This document shows, piece after piece, positions 16,467-24,446 of a DNA stretch of 64,000 bases (the stretch's first letter is position 1; the number at the start of each line of letters is the position of its first letter). Origin of the DNA: Bradyrhizobium glycinis. Lineage in GTDB: Bacteria > Pseudomonadota > Alphaproteobacteria > Rhizobiales > Xanthobacteraceae. The notes under the pieces were generated by a model. The model was given only the letters and a program-made list of their open reading frames with translations, ran no database searches and was not told where the DNA came from. The stretch is taken from contig NZ_JACCHQ010000006.1 of assembly GCF_016031655.1 (NCBI RefSeq), positions 62,001-126,000 on the forward strand. Reading direction: 5' to 3'. Both the position numbers and the translations under genes were made by a program.

Positions 16467-17660
16467 TCACCCCGCCAGCGCGCCGCGCACGGCGGCGATG
16501 ATTCGCTCCTGGTCGACTTCGGTCAAATAAGCATGCATCGGCAGGCTGATGACGTCCTGCGACAAGCTCTCGCAACCCGGCAATCCGCCCTCGGCGACCG
16601 GATATTGCTTGTAGGCGGTCTGCTGGTGCATCGACTTGCCGTAATAGATCGCGGTCGGCACGCCCTGGGCCTTGAGCGCGGCGGCAAAGCCGTCGCGGTC
16701 GGTGCCTTTGGGCAGGCGAATGGTGTACTGCGCCCAGACCGAGGTGTTGCCAGGCGCAAGGCGCGGCACGGTGACGACATTGGACAGACCCCGCGCATAG
16801 CGCTCGGCGACCCTGTTGCGGGCCGCGATCTCGTCGTCAAAAATCTTCAGCTTCTCGATCAGGACCGCGGCCTGCATGGTGTCGAGCCGGCCGGTGAGGC
16901 CGAGGCGAATGTTGTCGTACTTGTCGACGCCCTGCCCGTGCACGCGGATGCTGCGCAAGGTGGCCGCGAGCTCGTCGTCGTCGGTGAAGATCGCCCCGCC
17001 GTCGCCGAAGCAGCCGAGCGGCTTTGCCGGGAAGAAGCTGGTCGCGGTGGCGTGACTGAGGGTGCCGAGCTTGCGGCCCTTGTAGCTCGCGCCAAAACCT
17101 TGCGCGGCGTCGTCGAGCACGAACAGGCCTTCGGCCCTGGCGATCTCGGCAATGGCGTCATGATCGGCGGGCTGGCCAAACAAATCGACCGGAATCACCG
17201 CGACGGGCTTGAGGCCGGCCTTGCGGGCGGTGGCGATGCCACGTTTGAGCGATTCCGGGCTCATGTTGAAGGTGGTCTCGTCGACGTCGACATAAACCGG
17301 CGTCGCGCCGGTCCGTGCCACCGGCGAGGCGGTCGCGATGAAGGTGAAGGACGGACACAGCACGGCATCGCCGGGCCCGACATTCTTCGCCATCATCACC
17401 ATCAGGATCGCATCGGTGCCGCTGGCGCAGCCGATCGCGTGCTTGGCGCCGCAATAAGCCGCAAGCTGCTTCTCGAGCTCAAAGACCTCCGGCCCGTTGA
17501 CGAATTGGCAATGGTCCATCACGCGCTTGACGGCGGCATCGAGCGAGGCGCCGAGCCTGCGGCGCTGCGAGGCGACGTCGATGAAGGGAATCGGTTCGGA
17601 ACGTAGGTGCTGGTTCATGACCTGATTCTTGGCGCCTTGTGACGTTTGAGCGGTCGGCAT
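16467..17660 (-). CDS. DegT/DnrJ/EryC1/StrS-family sugar aminotransferase (GnnB- or WbpE-like)
   Basis: This PLP enzyme transfers an amino group to a keto-sugar nucleotide. The 397-residue frame shows IPFIDVASQRRRL (24-36), GCASGTDAILM (77-87), the cofactor aspartate VLDDAAQGFGA (D183/D184) and the Schiff-base lysine in FFPAKPLGCFGDGG (K213). It follows a Gfo/Idh/MocA dehydrogenase by 9 nt, and the two fit a 3-oxidation plus 3-transamination module: WbpB/WbpE (UDP-GlcNAc3NA) or GnnA/GnnB (UDP-GlcNAc3N for diamino-glucose lipid A). An ATG at 17618 (MNQHLRSEP) is an alternative start; neither has a strong ribosome site. Confidence 0.88.
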   Translation of the reverse strand: MPTAQTSQGAKNQVMNQHLRSEPIPFIDVASQRRRLGASLDAAVKRVMDHCQFVNGPEVFELEKQLAAYCGAKHAIGCASGTDAILMVMMAKNVGPGDAVLCPSFTFIATASPVARTGATPVYVDVDETTFNMSPESLKRGIATARKAGLKPVAVIPVDLFGQPADHDAIAEIARAEGLFVLDDAAQGFGASYKGRKLGTLSHATATSFFPAKPLGCFGDGGAIFTDDDELAATLRSIRVHGQGVDKYDNIRLGLTGRLDTMQAAVLIEKLKIFDDEIAARNRVAERYARGLSNVVTVPRLAPGNTSVWAQYTIRLPKGTDRDGFAAALKAQGVPTAIYYGKSMHQQTAYKQYPVAEGGLPGCESLSQDVISLPMHAYLTEVDQERIIAAVRGALAG

Positions 17661-17669
17661 GGAAAGGGA

Positions 17670-18674
17670 TCAGCCGGCGACGCGGCGCGGCCCCTTGCGC
17701 GCGGGTGATGCGGCGGCAGGACGCGAGGGCGTCTCCAGGCACTGCGTCGCGATCTCGAGGCTGGCGACGCCCTCGTCGCCCGTCACCGCCGGCGTCTCGC
17801 CGTTGCGCACCGCCTTGAGGAACGCGATCAGCTCGGCGCGAAGCGGCTCGTCATGGCCGACCGGCAGATGCCGCATCGAGTAGCTGCCGTCCGGCTTGAA
17901 GCCGAAGCATTCGGTGACCTGGCGCGTCAAGAGATCGCCCATCACGTATTTGCCGCGCGTTGCGACCGTGACGCTGCGCGCCTTGAACGGCGTCAGCCAG
18001 TTGGTGTTGATGTGGGCGAGCACGCCGCTCTCGGTGCGGAACTGCAGCAGCGCGATGTCCTCGCGCTCGGCGACCGCGCTCGACAATTGCGGCTGCACCT
18101 CGACGATGTCGGATTCGGTGAACCAACGGATCAAATCGATGTCGTGCACGGCAAGGTCGATGACGACGCCGACATTGGACATGCGCGGCGGGAACGGGCC
18201 GACGCGGGTGATCGCGATGGAGAGAATGTCCTCGCCCGCGATCGCCTGCTTGACCGCGGCGACCGCCGGATTGAAGCGCTCGACATGGCCGATCATCAGC
18301 GTGACGCCGGCCTTGTGCGCGGCGGCGACGATCTCGCGGCCCTCTTCCACCGTGGATGCGATCGGCTTCTCGACCAGCACGTGGATATTCTCAGCGATGC
18401 AGGCGAGCGCGACCTCGTGATGCAGATGGGTCGGCGCCGCGATGGTGACGGCATCGACGCCTTCGGCGAACAGCTGGTCGAGCGTCTCGAAGCTTTCGCA
18501 ATTGGCGAGTTCGGTTGCCCGCGCGCGATGTGCCGGCGAGGGATCGACGACGCCGACGAGGCTGACGCCGGGCATGCCGCTGAGCACGCGCGCATGGTTG
18601 CTGCCCATCACGCCGGCACCAATGACACCGACGCGCAAGCCGGCTCTTGCCGGTGCAGACCCTTTGGAACTCAT
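17670..18674 (-). CDS. Gfo/Idh/MocA-family NAD(P)-dependent sugar dehydrogenase (GnnA- or WbpB-like)
   Basis: The 334-residue protein has an N-terminal Rossmann fold with GVIGAGVMGSNHARVL (16-31), the family EKPIAST motif (near 104-110) and a C-terminal half containing DLAVHDIDLIRWF (substrate-side Asp/His). It probably oxidises the 3-OH of a UDP-GlcNAc derivative, the step before the aminotransferase encoded 9 nt downstream. Bradyrhizobium lipid A is known to have a 2,3-diamino-2,3-dideoxy-glucose backbone, which needs this type of pair. The O-antigen sugar pathway is the alternative. Confidence 0.87.
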   Translation of the reverse strand: MSSKGSAPARAGLRVGVIGAGVMGSNHARVLSGMPGVSLVGVVDPSPAHRARATELANCESFETLDQLFAEGVDAVTIAAPTHLHHEVALACIAENIHVLVEKPIASTVEEGREIVAAAHKAGVTLMIGHVERFNPAVAAVKQAIAGEDILSIAITRVGPFPPRMSNVGVVIDLAVHDIDLIRWFTESDIVEVQPQLSSAVAEREDIALLQFRTESGVLAHINTNWLTPFKARSVTVATRGKYVMGDLLTRQVTECFGFKPDGSYSMRHLPVGHDEPLRAELIAFLKAVRNGETPAVTGDEGVASLEIATQCLETPSRPAAASPARKGPRRVAG

Positions 18675-18730
18675 CTGAGCAAACCCCGATTCAACCCAAA
18701 TCCCCGGGCCGCTTCTAGCACGGACGCCAC

Positions 18731-18833
18731 ATTTGTGGCGAATGCCGCCCTCGCGGGCCGGACACGATTTGATTCAAAAAGTTACACGTTGCCCGGGCCT
18801 TAGGCCGAAAAAGATACCGCTTCTCGGCCCGGG
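18731..18833. other. Intergenic palindromes after manC
   Basis: GCCACA-TT-TGTGGC lies at 18731-18744. A larger stem pairs CCCGGGCC (18792-18799) with GGCCCGGG (18826-18833). The second lies just downstream of manC and may end the lpsL-manC transcript. The first lies 57-70 nt upstream of the dehydrogenase start and could be an operator. Neither is assigned to a known factor. Confidence 0.4.
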
Positions 18834-18856
18834 TCGCGTGATTCGGAGCTTGCTGG

Positions 18857-20269
18857 TTACGACCTTTGATAGTCGTCTTCAATCCGGATGATGTCGTCTT
18901 CCCCGAGATAAGAGCCGGTCTGGACCTCGATCAGCTCCAGCTGGATCTTGCCCGGATTCTCCATCCGGTGGACGGCGCCCATCGGGATGTAGATCGACTC
19001 GTTCTCGTGCACCGTCTTCACCGTCTCGTTGACGGTGACCTGCGCCGTGCCGCGGACCACGATCCAGTGCTCGGCACGATGATGGTGCTTCTGCAGCGAC
19101 AGCCGCCCGCCCGGCTTCACCACGATGCGCTTGACCTGGTGGCGCTCGCCATTGTCGACGGACTGATAGCTGCCCCAGGGCCGGTGCACCTTGAGATGCT
19201 CCTCGGTGACTTTCGGCGCCACCGTCTTCAGCTTGGTCACCAGGCGCTTCAGCCCGTTGGTATCCTTCTGGCGCGAGACGAGGATCGCGTCCGCGGTCGC
19301 GACCACGACGAGATCGTCGACGCCTTCGAGCGCGACCAGCGCGGAATCGGTGGTGACATTGCAGTTGCGGGAATCCTCGAACACGGCGGTGCCGTGCGCG
19401 GCATTGCCTTGCGCGTCCTTCTCCGACAACTCCCACACCGCGTGCCAGGAGCCGACGTCGGACCAGCCGCACGACACCGGCACGACGGCGGCGCGCGAGG
19501 TCTTCTCCATCACCGCATAATCGATCGAGATCGCCTTGGCCGCGCCGAACGCCTCGGGCTCCAGCGTGACGAAGCCGAGATCGCGGCCGGCATTGTTGAC
19601 CGCATTGGTGACCGCCTCGACGCTTGCCGCGTCCACCTTACGATATTCGTCGAGCAGCACGCTCGCCGGGAACATGAAATTGCCGCTGTTCCAGAGATAG
19701 CCTGAATTGACATAGTCGGAGGCCTTCACCGCGTCCGGCTTCTCGACGAAGCGTGCGACTGCGTGCATCTCGCCCGAGATCACCTCGCCCGGATTGATAT
19801 AGCCGTATTCGGTCGCCGGCCGCTCCGGCTTGACGCCGAAGGTGACGATGCGCCCGGCATTCGCGGCGGTGAGGCCTTCGCGGCAGGCGGCGACGAAGGC
19901 GGCATTATTCTGCACGACGTGATCGGCGGCGAGCGCGAGCACGATCGCCTCGCTGGCGCGGTTCTGCGCGAACACCGCGCCGGCCGCGATCGCGGGGCCG
20001 GAATCGCGCCGCATCGACTCGAGGATCACGTCGGCCTCGACGCCGATCTCGGCGAGTTGCTCCAGCACCATGAAGCGGTACGCCGCATTGGTGATGACGA
20101 TCGGCCGGTCGAACAGCTGCGGATCGGACACGCGCAGCAGCGTGTCCTGGAACGTCGAGCGTGCGCCGAACAGCGGCAGGAACTGCTTGGGCCGAACCTC
20201 GCGCGAAGCCGGCCACAGCCGCGTGCCGGCACCGCCGCACATGATCAGGGGGATTATGCGTTTGTCCAT
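18857..20269 (-). CDS. manC: Mannose-1-phosphate guanylyltransferase/mannose-6-phosphate isomerase
   Basis: This bifunctional enzyme makes GDP-mannose from mannose-1-phosphate and interconverts fructose- and mannose-6-phosphate. The nucleotidyltransferase half starts IPLIMCGGAGTRLWP with RPKQF behind it. The C-terminal type II isomerase cupin has RLSLQKHHHRAEHW (near 402-415). Length is 470 residues from the ATG at 20269, the typical start MDKRIIPL; an open frame upstream to 20350 is not family-like. It begins 7 nt after the lpsL stop, so the two form an operon for surface-polysaccharide precursors. Confidence 0.93.
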   Translation of the reverse strand: MDKRIIPLIMCGGAGTRLWPASREVRPKQFLPLFGARSTFQDTLLRVSDPQLFDRPIVITNAAYRFMVLEQLAEIGVEADVILESMRRDSGPAIAAGAVFAQNRASEAIVLALAADHVVQNNAAFVAACREGLTAANAGRIVTFGVKPERPATEYGYINPGEVISGEMHAVARFVEKPDAVKASDYVNSGYLWNSGNFMFPASVLLDEYRKVDAASVEAVTNAVNNAGRDLGFVTLEPEAFGAAKAISIDYAVMEKTSRAAVVPVSCGWSDVGSWHAVWELSEKDAQGNAAHGTAVFEDSRNCNVTTDSALVALEGVDDLVVVATADAILVSRQKDTNGLKRLVTKLKTVAPKVTEEHLKVHRPWGSYQSVDNGERHQVKRIVVKPGGRLSLQKHHHRAEHWIVVRGTAQVTVNETVKTVHENESIYIPMGAVHRMENPGKIQLELIEVQTGSYLGEDDIIRIEDDYQRS

Positions 20270-20276
20270 CGTGATC

Positions 20277-21266
20277 TCAAACCTTGAAATAGTCCCGATA
20301 CCAGGTGACGAAGTTATGGACCCCATGCTCGATCGGCGTTGACGGTGCAAAGCCGGTATCGCGCATCAGATCATCGACATCCGCGAACGTTTCCAGCACA
20401 TCTCCCGGCTGCATCGGCAGCAATTCTTTGATCGCCGTCCGGCCCAGCTCCCGCTCCAGAAGACCGACGACGTGCATCAGTTCCTCCGGATGATGATTGC
20501 CGACATTGTAGAGCTTAAACGGCGCATTTGCGGCAGCCGGATCGTCCGCAGGCACGAGATCGATCAGCTTGGACACGACGCGCGTCACATCGTCGATATA
20601 GGTGAAATCGCGGCGCATTTTGCCATGGTTGAACAGCCGGATCGGCTTGCCAGCCATGATGGCGCTCGCGAACAGAAACATGGCCATGTCGGGGCGGCCC
20701 CATGGCCCGTAAATGGTGAAGAAGCGCAGCCCCGTGACCGGCAGGCGATAGAGATGGCTGTAGGACTGCGCCATCACCTCGTTCGCCTTCTTGGTCGCGG
20801 CGTAGAAGCTGACCGGATGGTCGGTGCGGTCCGCGACCGCAAATGGCAGTTTTGTGTTGGCGCCGTAAACGGAGGATGACGAGGCGTAGACCAGATGACT
20901 GCAGCCATTGTTGCGGCAGCCCTCCAGCACGTTGAGAAAGCCGACGAGATTGGAATCGGCGTAGGTCTGCGGCTGCTCGATCGAGTAGCGCACGCCGGCC
21001 TGCGCCGCGAGATGCACGACTTTGGCAAAACGATGTTGCGCGAACAGTGCCGCCATGGCCTCGCGGTCGGCGAGATCGGCCTCGACGAACGAGAAACCGG
21101 CCTCGTCCCTGAGCAGAGCAAGGCGCGCTTTCTTCAGCGCCGGATCGTAATAGCTGTTGAGATTGTCGAGCCCAATGACGATGCCGCCTTCGCCCAGAAG
21201 CTGCCGGGCGACGTGGAAGCCGATGAAGCCGGCGGCACCCGTGACCAAAATCGCCTGATCCGTCAT
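20277..21266 (-). CDS. lpsL: UDP-glucuronate 4-epimerase
   Basis: The 329-residue SDR enzyme converts UDP-glucuronate to UDP-galacturonate. TGAAGFIGFH (9-18) binds NAD, ASSSSVYG and YAATKK provide the catalytic Ser, Tyr and Lys, and AAQAGVRYSIEQP is diagnostic of the GlcA epimerase branch (LpsL, Cap1J) rather than GalE. The first gene of a two-gene unit with manC. UDP-GalA is used in rhizobial core and lipid A. Confidence 0.9.
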   Translation of the reverse strand: MTDQAILVTGAAGFIGFHVARQLLGEGGIVIGLDNLNSYYDPALKKARLALLRDEAGFSFVEADLADREAMAALFAQHRFAKVVHLAAQAGVRYSIEQPQTYADSNLVGFLNVLEGCRNNGCSHLVYASSSSVYGANTKLPFAVADRTDHPVSFYAATKKANEVMAQSYSHLYRLPVTGLRFFTIYGPWGRPDMAMFLFASAIMAGKPIRLFNHGKMRRDFTYIDDVTRVVSKLIDLVPADDPAAANAPFKLYNVGNHHPEELMHVVGLLERELGRTAIKELLPMQPGDVLETFADVDDLMRDTGFAPSTPIEHGVHNFVTWYRDYFKV

Positions 21267-21373
21267 CCTGTTCCCTGGGGATCGCTCGCCCGATCCTGTT
21301 TAGCGGCCACCTCGACGGGGTCGCAATAGGCTCGCCGCTCCTTCGCGAGGTCTCGTCATGGCGTCCTTAACGG

Positions 21374-21400
21374 CGGCTCTAATGACGGCTCTAATGACGG
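21374..21400. repeat. 12-bp tandem repeat upstream of lpsL
   Basis: CGGCTCTAATGA occurs at 21374-21385 and 21386-21397, and a third partial unit (CGGCTATTG) follows. It lies about 110 nt upstream of the lpsL start, in the divergent gap with the flippase-like gene. Confidence 0.6.
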
Positions 21401-21500
21401 CTATTGCAAGATCGGCGCCAAAACCATACCAAAGCGGCCGAATTCGGCGCCTCGCGTCGGGTTGCCTCAAATCTTCGCAAACCCTGTTCATGCGGACGAG

Positions 21501-22460
21501 ATGCGCCGAATCCTGTTGTCGACGGCCAAGATCCTGATTTCCGCGGCGCTGCTCTATCTGGCGCTGCGCAAGGTCGACCTGTCCGAGCTGTTTTCCCGAT
21601 TCACCCTGACCAGCCTGTTCTGGCTCGGTGTGGCGATCGCGGTCACGTTCCTGCAGATCTTCGTCGGCGTGCTGCGCTGGCGCGAGATCAGCGCCGCCTG
21701 CGGCGCGCCGCTCGAGCTCGGCCGCGCCATGCGATACAATGTGATCGGCTCGTTCTTCAACCAGACGCTGCCGTCGGCGATCGGCGGCGATGCGGTGCGG
21801 CTGTGGCTGGTCGCCCGCGCCGGCGCCGGCTGGCGCACGGCGACCTACTCGATCTTCGTCGACCGCGCCATCGGCCTCATCGCGCTCGCGATCGTGATCG
21901 TCGCCAGCCTGCCCTGGAGCTACACCCTCATCACCGATCCGCACGGGCGCTCGGCGCTGCTGCTCATCGACCTCCTGGCGCTCGCCGGCGGCCTCGGCTT
22001 CCTGATCTTCGGCGCGCTGAAATGGCGATGGCTGAAGACCTGGTGGGCAACGCATCACATCCACGCCTGCGCCGTCATCGCCGATCGCGTGATCTTCAGC
22101 CGCACCAGCGGCCCCATCGTCGCGATCCTGTCGGTCCTCGTTCACGTGCTCGCCGTCGTCATCGCCTGGTGCGTCGTGCAGTCGATTGGGGCCCCGGTTC
22201 GCTTCAGCGACGTCTTTCTGCTCGTGCCGCCGGTGATGCTGATCACGATGATGCCGATCTCGATCGCCGGCTGGGGCGTGCGTGAAGCCACGATGAGCCT
22301 TGCGTTCGGCTTCGCGGGACTTTCCGCCAACGAGGGCGTCAACGTCTCGCTGCTGTTCGGCGCCGTCTTCTTCCTGGTCGGGGCAGTCGGCGGCCTGGTC
22401 TGGATCCTCAGCGCCGAGAAAGCCGCGCAAGGGTCGGCCCCGATCGGAGTGCCGGAGTGA
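21501..22460 (+). CDS. Lysylphosphatidylglycerol synthase transmembrane-domain (UPF0104) protein
   Basis: The 319-residue protein has about eight transmembrane helices and UPF0104 motifs: FFNQTLPSAIGGDAVRLWL (near 87-105) and PISIAGWGVREA (near 253-264). These proteins share the MprF/AglD membrane domain and are often lipid flippases; they occur beside polysaccharide genes. I use the ATG at 21501 (MRRILLSTAK); the frame can be extended to a TTG at 21462 but with no ribosome site. Its stop overlaps the GTG start of the next gene (GTGA). Confidence 0.85.
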   Translation: MRRILLSTAKILISAALLYLALRKVDLSELFSRFTLTSLFWLGVAIAVTFLQIFVGVLRWREISAACGAPLELGRAMRYNVIGSFFNQTLPSAIGGDAVRLWLVARAGAGWRTATYSIFVDRAIGLIALAIVIVASLPWSYTLITDPHGRSALLLIDLLALAGGLGFLIFGALKWRWLKTWWATHHIHACAVIADRVIFSRTSGPIVAILSVLVHVLAVVIAWCVVQSIGAPVRFSDVFLLVPPVMLITMMPISIAGWGVREATMSLAFGFAGLSANEGVNVSLLFGAVFFLVGAVGGLVWILSAEKAAQGSAPIGVPE

Positions 22461-23476
22461 GCTCGACCGCCGATGTGCTCGCCGGCGCGGCCCTGCTGCT
22501 TGCCGTTGCGGCCGCCGCGCTGATCTCGGCGCTCGTCACCTGGACCAGCCGCCCCCTGCTGCAGCGCTACGCGCTGGCGCGGCCGAACGCGCGCTCCTCA
22601 CATCGCGTCCCGACCCCGCAGGGCGCCGGCATCGCGGTGATCGCCGCGACGCTGATCGTTGCCTCGCTGTGGGCGGCCTCCGCCAATGTCGCGATCCCGC
22701 CGGCGCTGGTCGCCGCGACCGTCGTGATCGCGCTGGTCGGCTTCGCCGATGACATCGTGTCGCTGCCCGTGCTGGTGCGACTGGTGCTGCAGGCCGCCTG
22801 CGTCGGCGCCGTGGTGTTCACCGCCCCCGACACCGCGCGCATCGTGCCGGCGCTGCCGCTCGCGCTGGAGCGCGGCCTCATCGTCCTTGCCGGCGTCTGG
22901 TTCGTGAACCTCGTCAACTTCATGGACGGGCTCGACCTGATGACGGTGGCGGAAGTCGTTCCGGTCACCGCTGCGCTGCTGCTGCTGGGAATGCTCGGGG
23001 ATCTCTCATGGCCGGCCATGCTGATCGCCACCGCGCTGTGCGGCGCCATGCTCGGCTTTGCGCCGTTCAACCGTCCGGTCGCAAGAGTCTTCCTGGGCGA
23101 TGTCGGCAGCCTGCCGATCGGCCTCCTGCTCGGCTGGTGCCTGTTGGAGCTTGCGTTTCGGGGGCAGCCGGCCGCGGCGCTGCTGTTGCCTGCCTATTAT
23201 CTTGCCGACTCCACCATCACGCTGTTTCGGCGCATCATCCGGCGCGAACCGTTCTGGTCGGCGCACCGCACCCACTTTTATCAGCGTGCGACCGATAACG
23301 GATTCACGGTGAAGCGCGTGGTCGGCGAAGCATTCGCGCTCAATCTCGTACTGGCAATGCTCGCCATCGCTATCGTTCGCTCCGGCTCGATGGCGGTCAC
23401 GATCGTCTGCCTCATCGCAGGGGCGGCCGCCGTCGCATTCTCCTTGCGGCGTTTCTCCGGCGCTCAGGTGACTTGA
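22457..23476 (+). CDS. MraY/WecA/WbpL-family undecaprenyl-phosphate sugar-1-phosphate transferase
   Basis: This 339-residue enzyme puts the first sugar phosphate of an O-antigen or exopolysaccharide repeat on undecaprenyl phosphate. It has about ten transmembrane helices and all PNPT motifs: SSHRVPTPQGAGI (47-59), GFADDIVSLP (near 96-105), VNFMDGLDLM (near 154-163) and RVFLGDVGSLPIG, ending with the RTHFYQRA cytosolic loop. The start is a GTG that overlaps the upstream stop, which implies coupling. The gene ends in a 13-bp overlap with the convergent reductase gene. It resembles WbpL of Pseudomonas and WreU of Rhizobium. Confidence 0.92.
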   Translation: MSSTADVLAGAALLLAVAAAALISALVTWTSRPLLQRYALARPNARSSHRVPTPQGAGIAVIAATLIVASLWAASANVAIPPALVAATVVIALVGFADDIVSLPVLVRLVLQAACVGAVVFTAPDTARIVPALPLALERGLIVLAGVWFVNLVNFMDGLDLMTVAEVVPVTAALLLLGMLGDLSWPAMLIATALCGAMLGFAPFNRPVARVFLGDVGSLPIGLLLGWCLLELAFRGQPAAALLLPAYYLADSTITLFRRIIRREPFWSAHRTHFYQRATDNGFTVKRVVGEAFALNLVLAMLAIAIVRSGSMAVTIVCLIAGAAAVAFSLRRFSGAQVT

Positions 23477-24411
23477 GCCGAAACGGCGAGCCGCAGCCCC
23501 TCGTCGAGGGAAACCTCCGGCCGCCAACCGGTCGCGAGCGCCTTGGAGACGTCGAGCTCGAGCGAGCCGATCAGGCTGTCATGCATGTCCTGCCGGCCGA
23601 TCACGCGGAAAAGCGCGCTGAGCAGGCCCGGCGGCATGCCGAACAGTCGCGGCCTCTTGCCGGACGCCTTCGCCAGACGCGCGATGAATTCGGGCGTCGA
23701 GAACTGCTCGCTGTCGGCGAGCAGGAAGATCTCGAAATGGCCGGCCGCATCTGGATGAGCGAGCCGATGCAGGATGAAGGACGACAGGTTCTGCACGGCA
23801 AGGAAGGCGCGGCGATTGCGGATCGCGGCGAACGGCAACGGCACCCCAAGGTTCATCGCGCGCATCAACAGAGCGAAGCTTCCCTTGGCGCTCGCGCCAT
23901 AGACCATGGGCGGCCTGATCACGGAGATCTTCATGTCGCTCTCGCGCGCGAGCGTCCTCAGGCCCGCCTCGGCCGCGGCCTTGGACGTCCCGTAGAGGCC
24001 GCGAGGCGTCAAGACGTCGTTCTCGCTGAACGGGGCCCTGCCCTCGTTGCTGCGGCCATGCACCAGCACGGTGCTGATGAAGATGAAATGGCGCACGCCC
24101 GCCATCGCCGCGCTGCGCGCCAGGCGCACGGTGCCGGCGGTGTTGACGTCCTGGTAGAGCTGGGCAGCATGCTCCTCGCGCCTGTGATGCACGCGCGCGG
24201 CAAGGTGGACGACCGCCTCCACCCCCTTGAGCGCGGCCTGCCAGTCGGTGTCGGGGCCGATCGATTCGATCACGACCTCGCCGTCGATGCCCTGCCGCTT
24301 GCGGACCGCGGGGCGGACCGACCATCCCTCGCACGCCAGCGCCTGCCCGAGATGACGGCCGATGAAGCCGTTCGCTCCCGTCACCAGCACGACTGGCTTA
24401 CGTTCGCTCAT
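23464..24411 (-). CDS. NAD-dependent epimerase/dehydratase-family sugar reductase (WbpV/WreQ-like)
   Basis: The 315-residue SDR has VTGANGFIGRHLGQAL (10-25), the catalytic ISTVLVHG serine segment and YGTSKAAAE (Tyr and Lys). The RPPMVYGASAKGSFALLM stretch is usual in the WbpV/WreQ group, which reduces UDP-4-keto-6-deoxy-GlcNAc to UDP-QuiNAc. Its neighbours (4,6-dehydratase upstream, initiating transferase convergent) match that pathway. The ATG at 24411 has GGGGA 7 nt upstream. An epimerase making UDP-FucNAc is the alternative. Confidence 0.85.
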   Translation of the reverse strand: MSERKPVVLVTGANGFIGRHLGQALACEGWSVRPAVRKRQGIDGEVVIESIGPDTDWQAALKGVEAVVHLAARVHHRREEHAAQLYQDVNTAGTVRLARSAAMAGVRHFIFISTVLVHGRSNEGRAPFSENDVLTPRGLYGTSKAAAEAGLRTLARESDMKISVIRPPMVYGASAKGSFALLMRAMNLGVPLPFAAIRNRRAFLAVQNLSSFILHRLAHPDAAGHFEIFLLADSEQFSTPEFIARLAKASGKRPRLFGMPPGLLSALFRVIGRQDMHDSLIGSLELDVSKALATGWRPEVSLDEGLRLAVSAQVT

Positions 24412-24446
24412 CGTTGATCCCCGAGCGCGAGATCGCGCAACAATGG

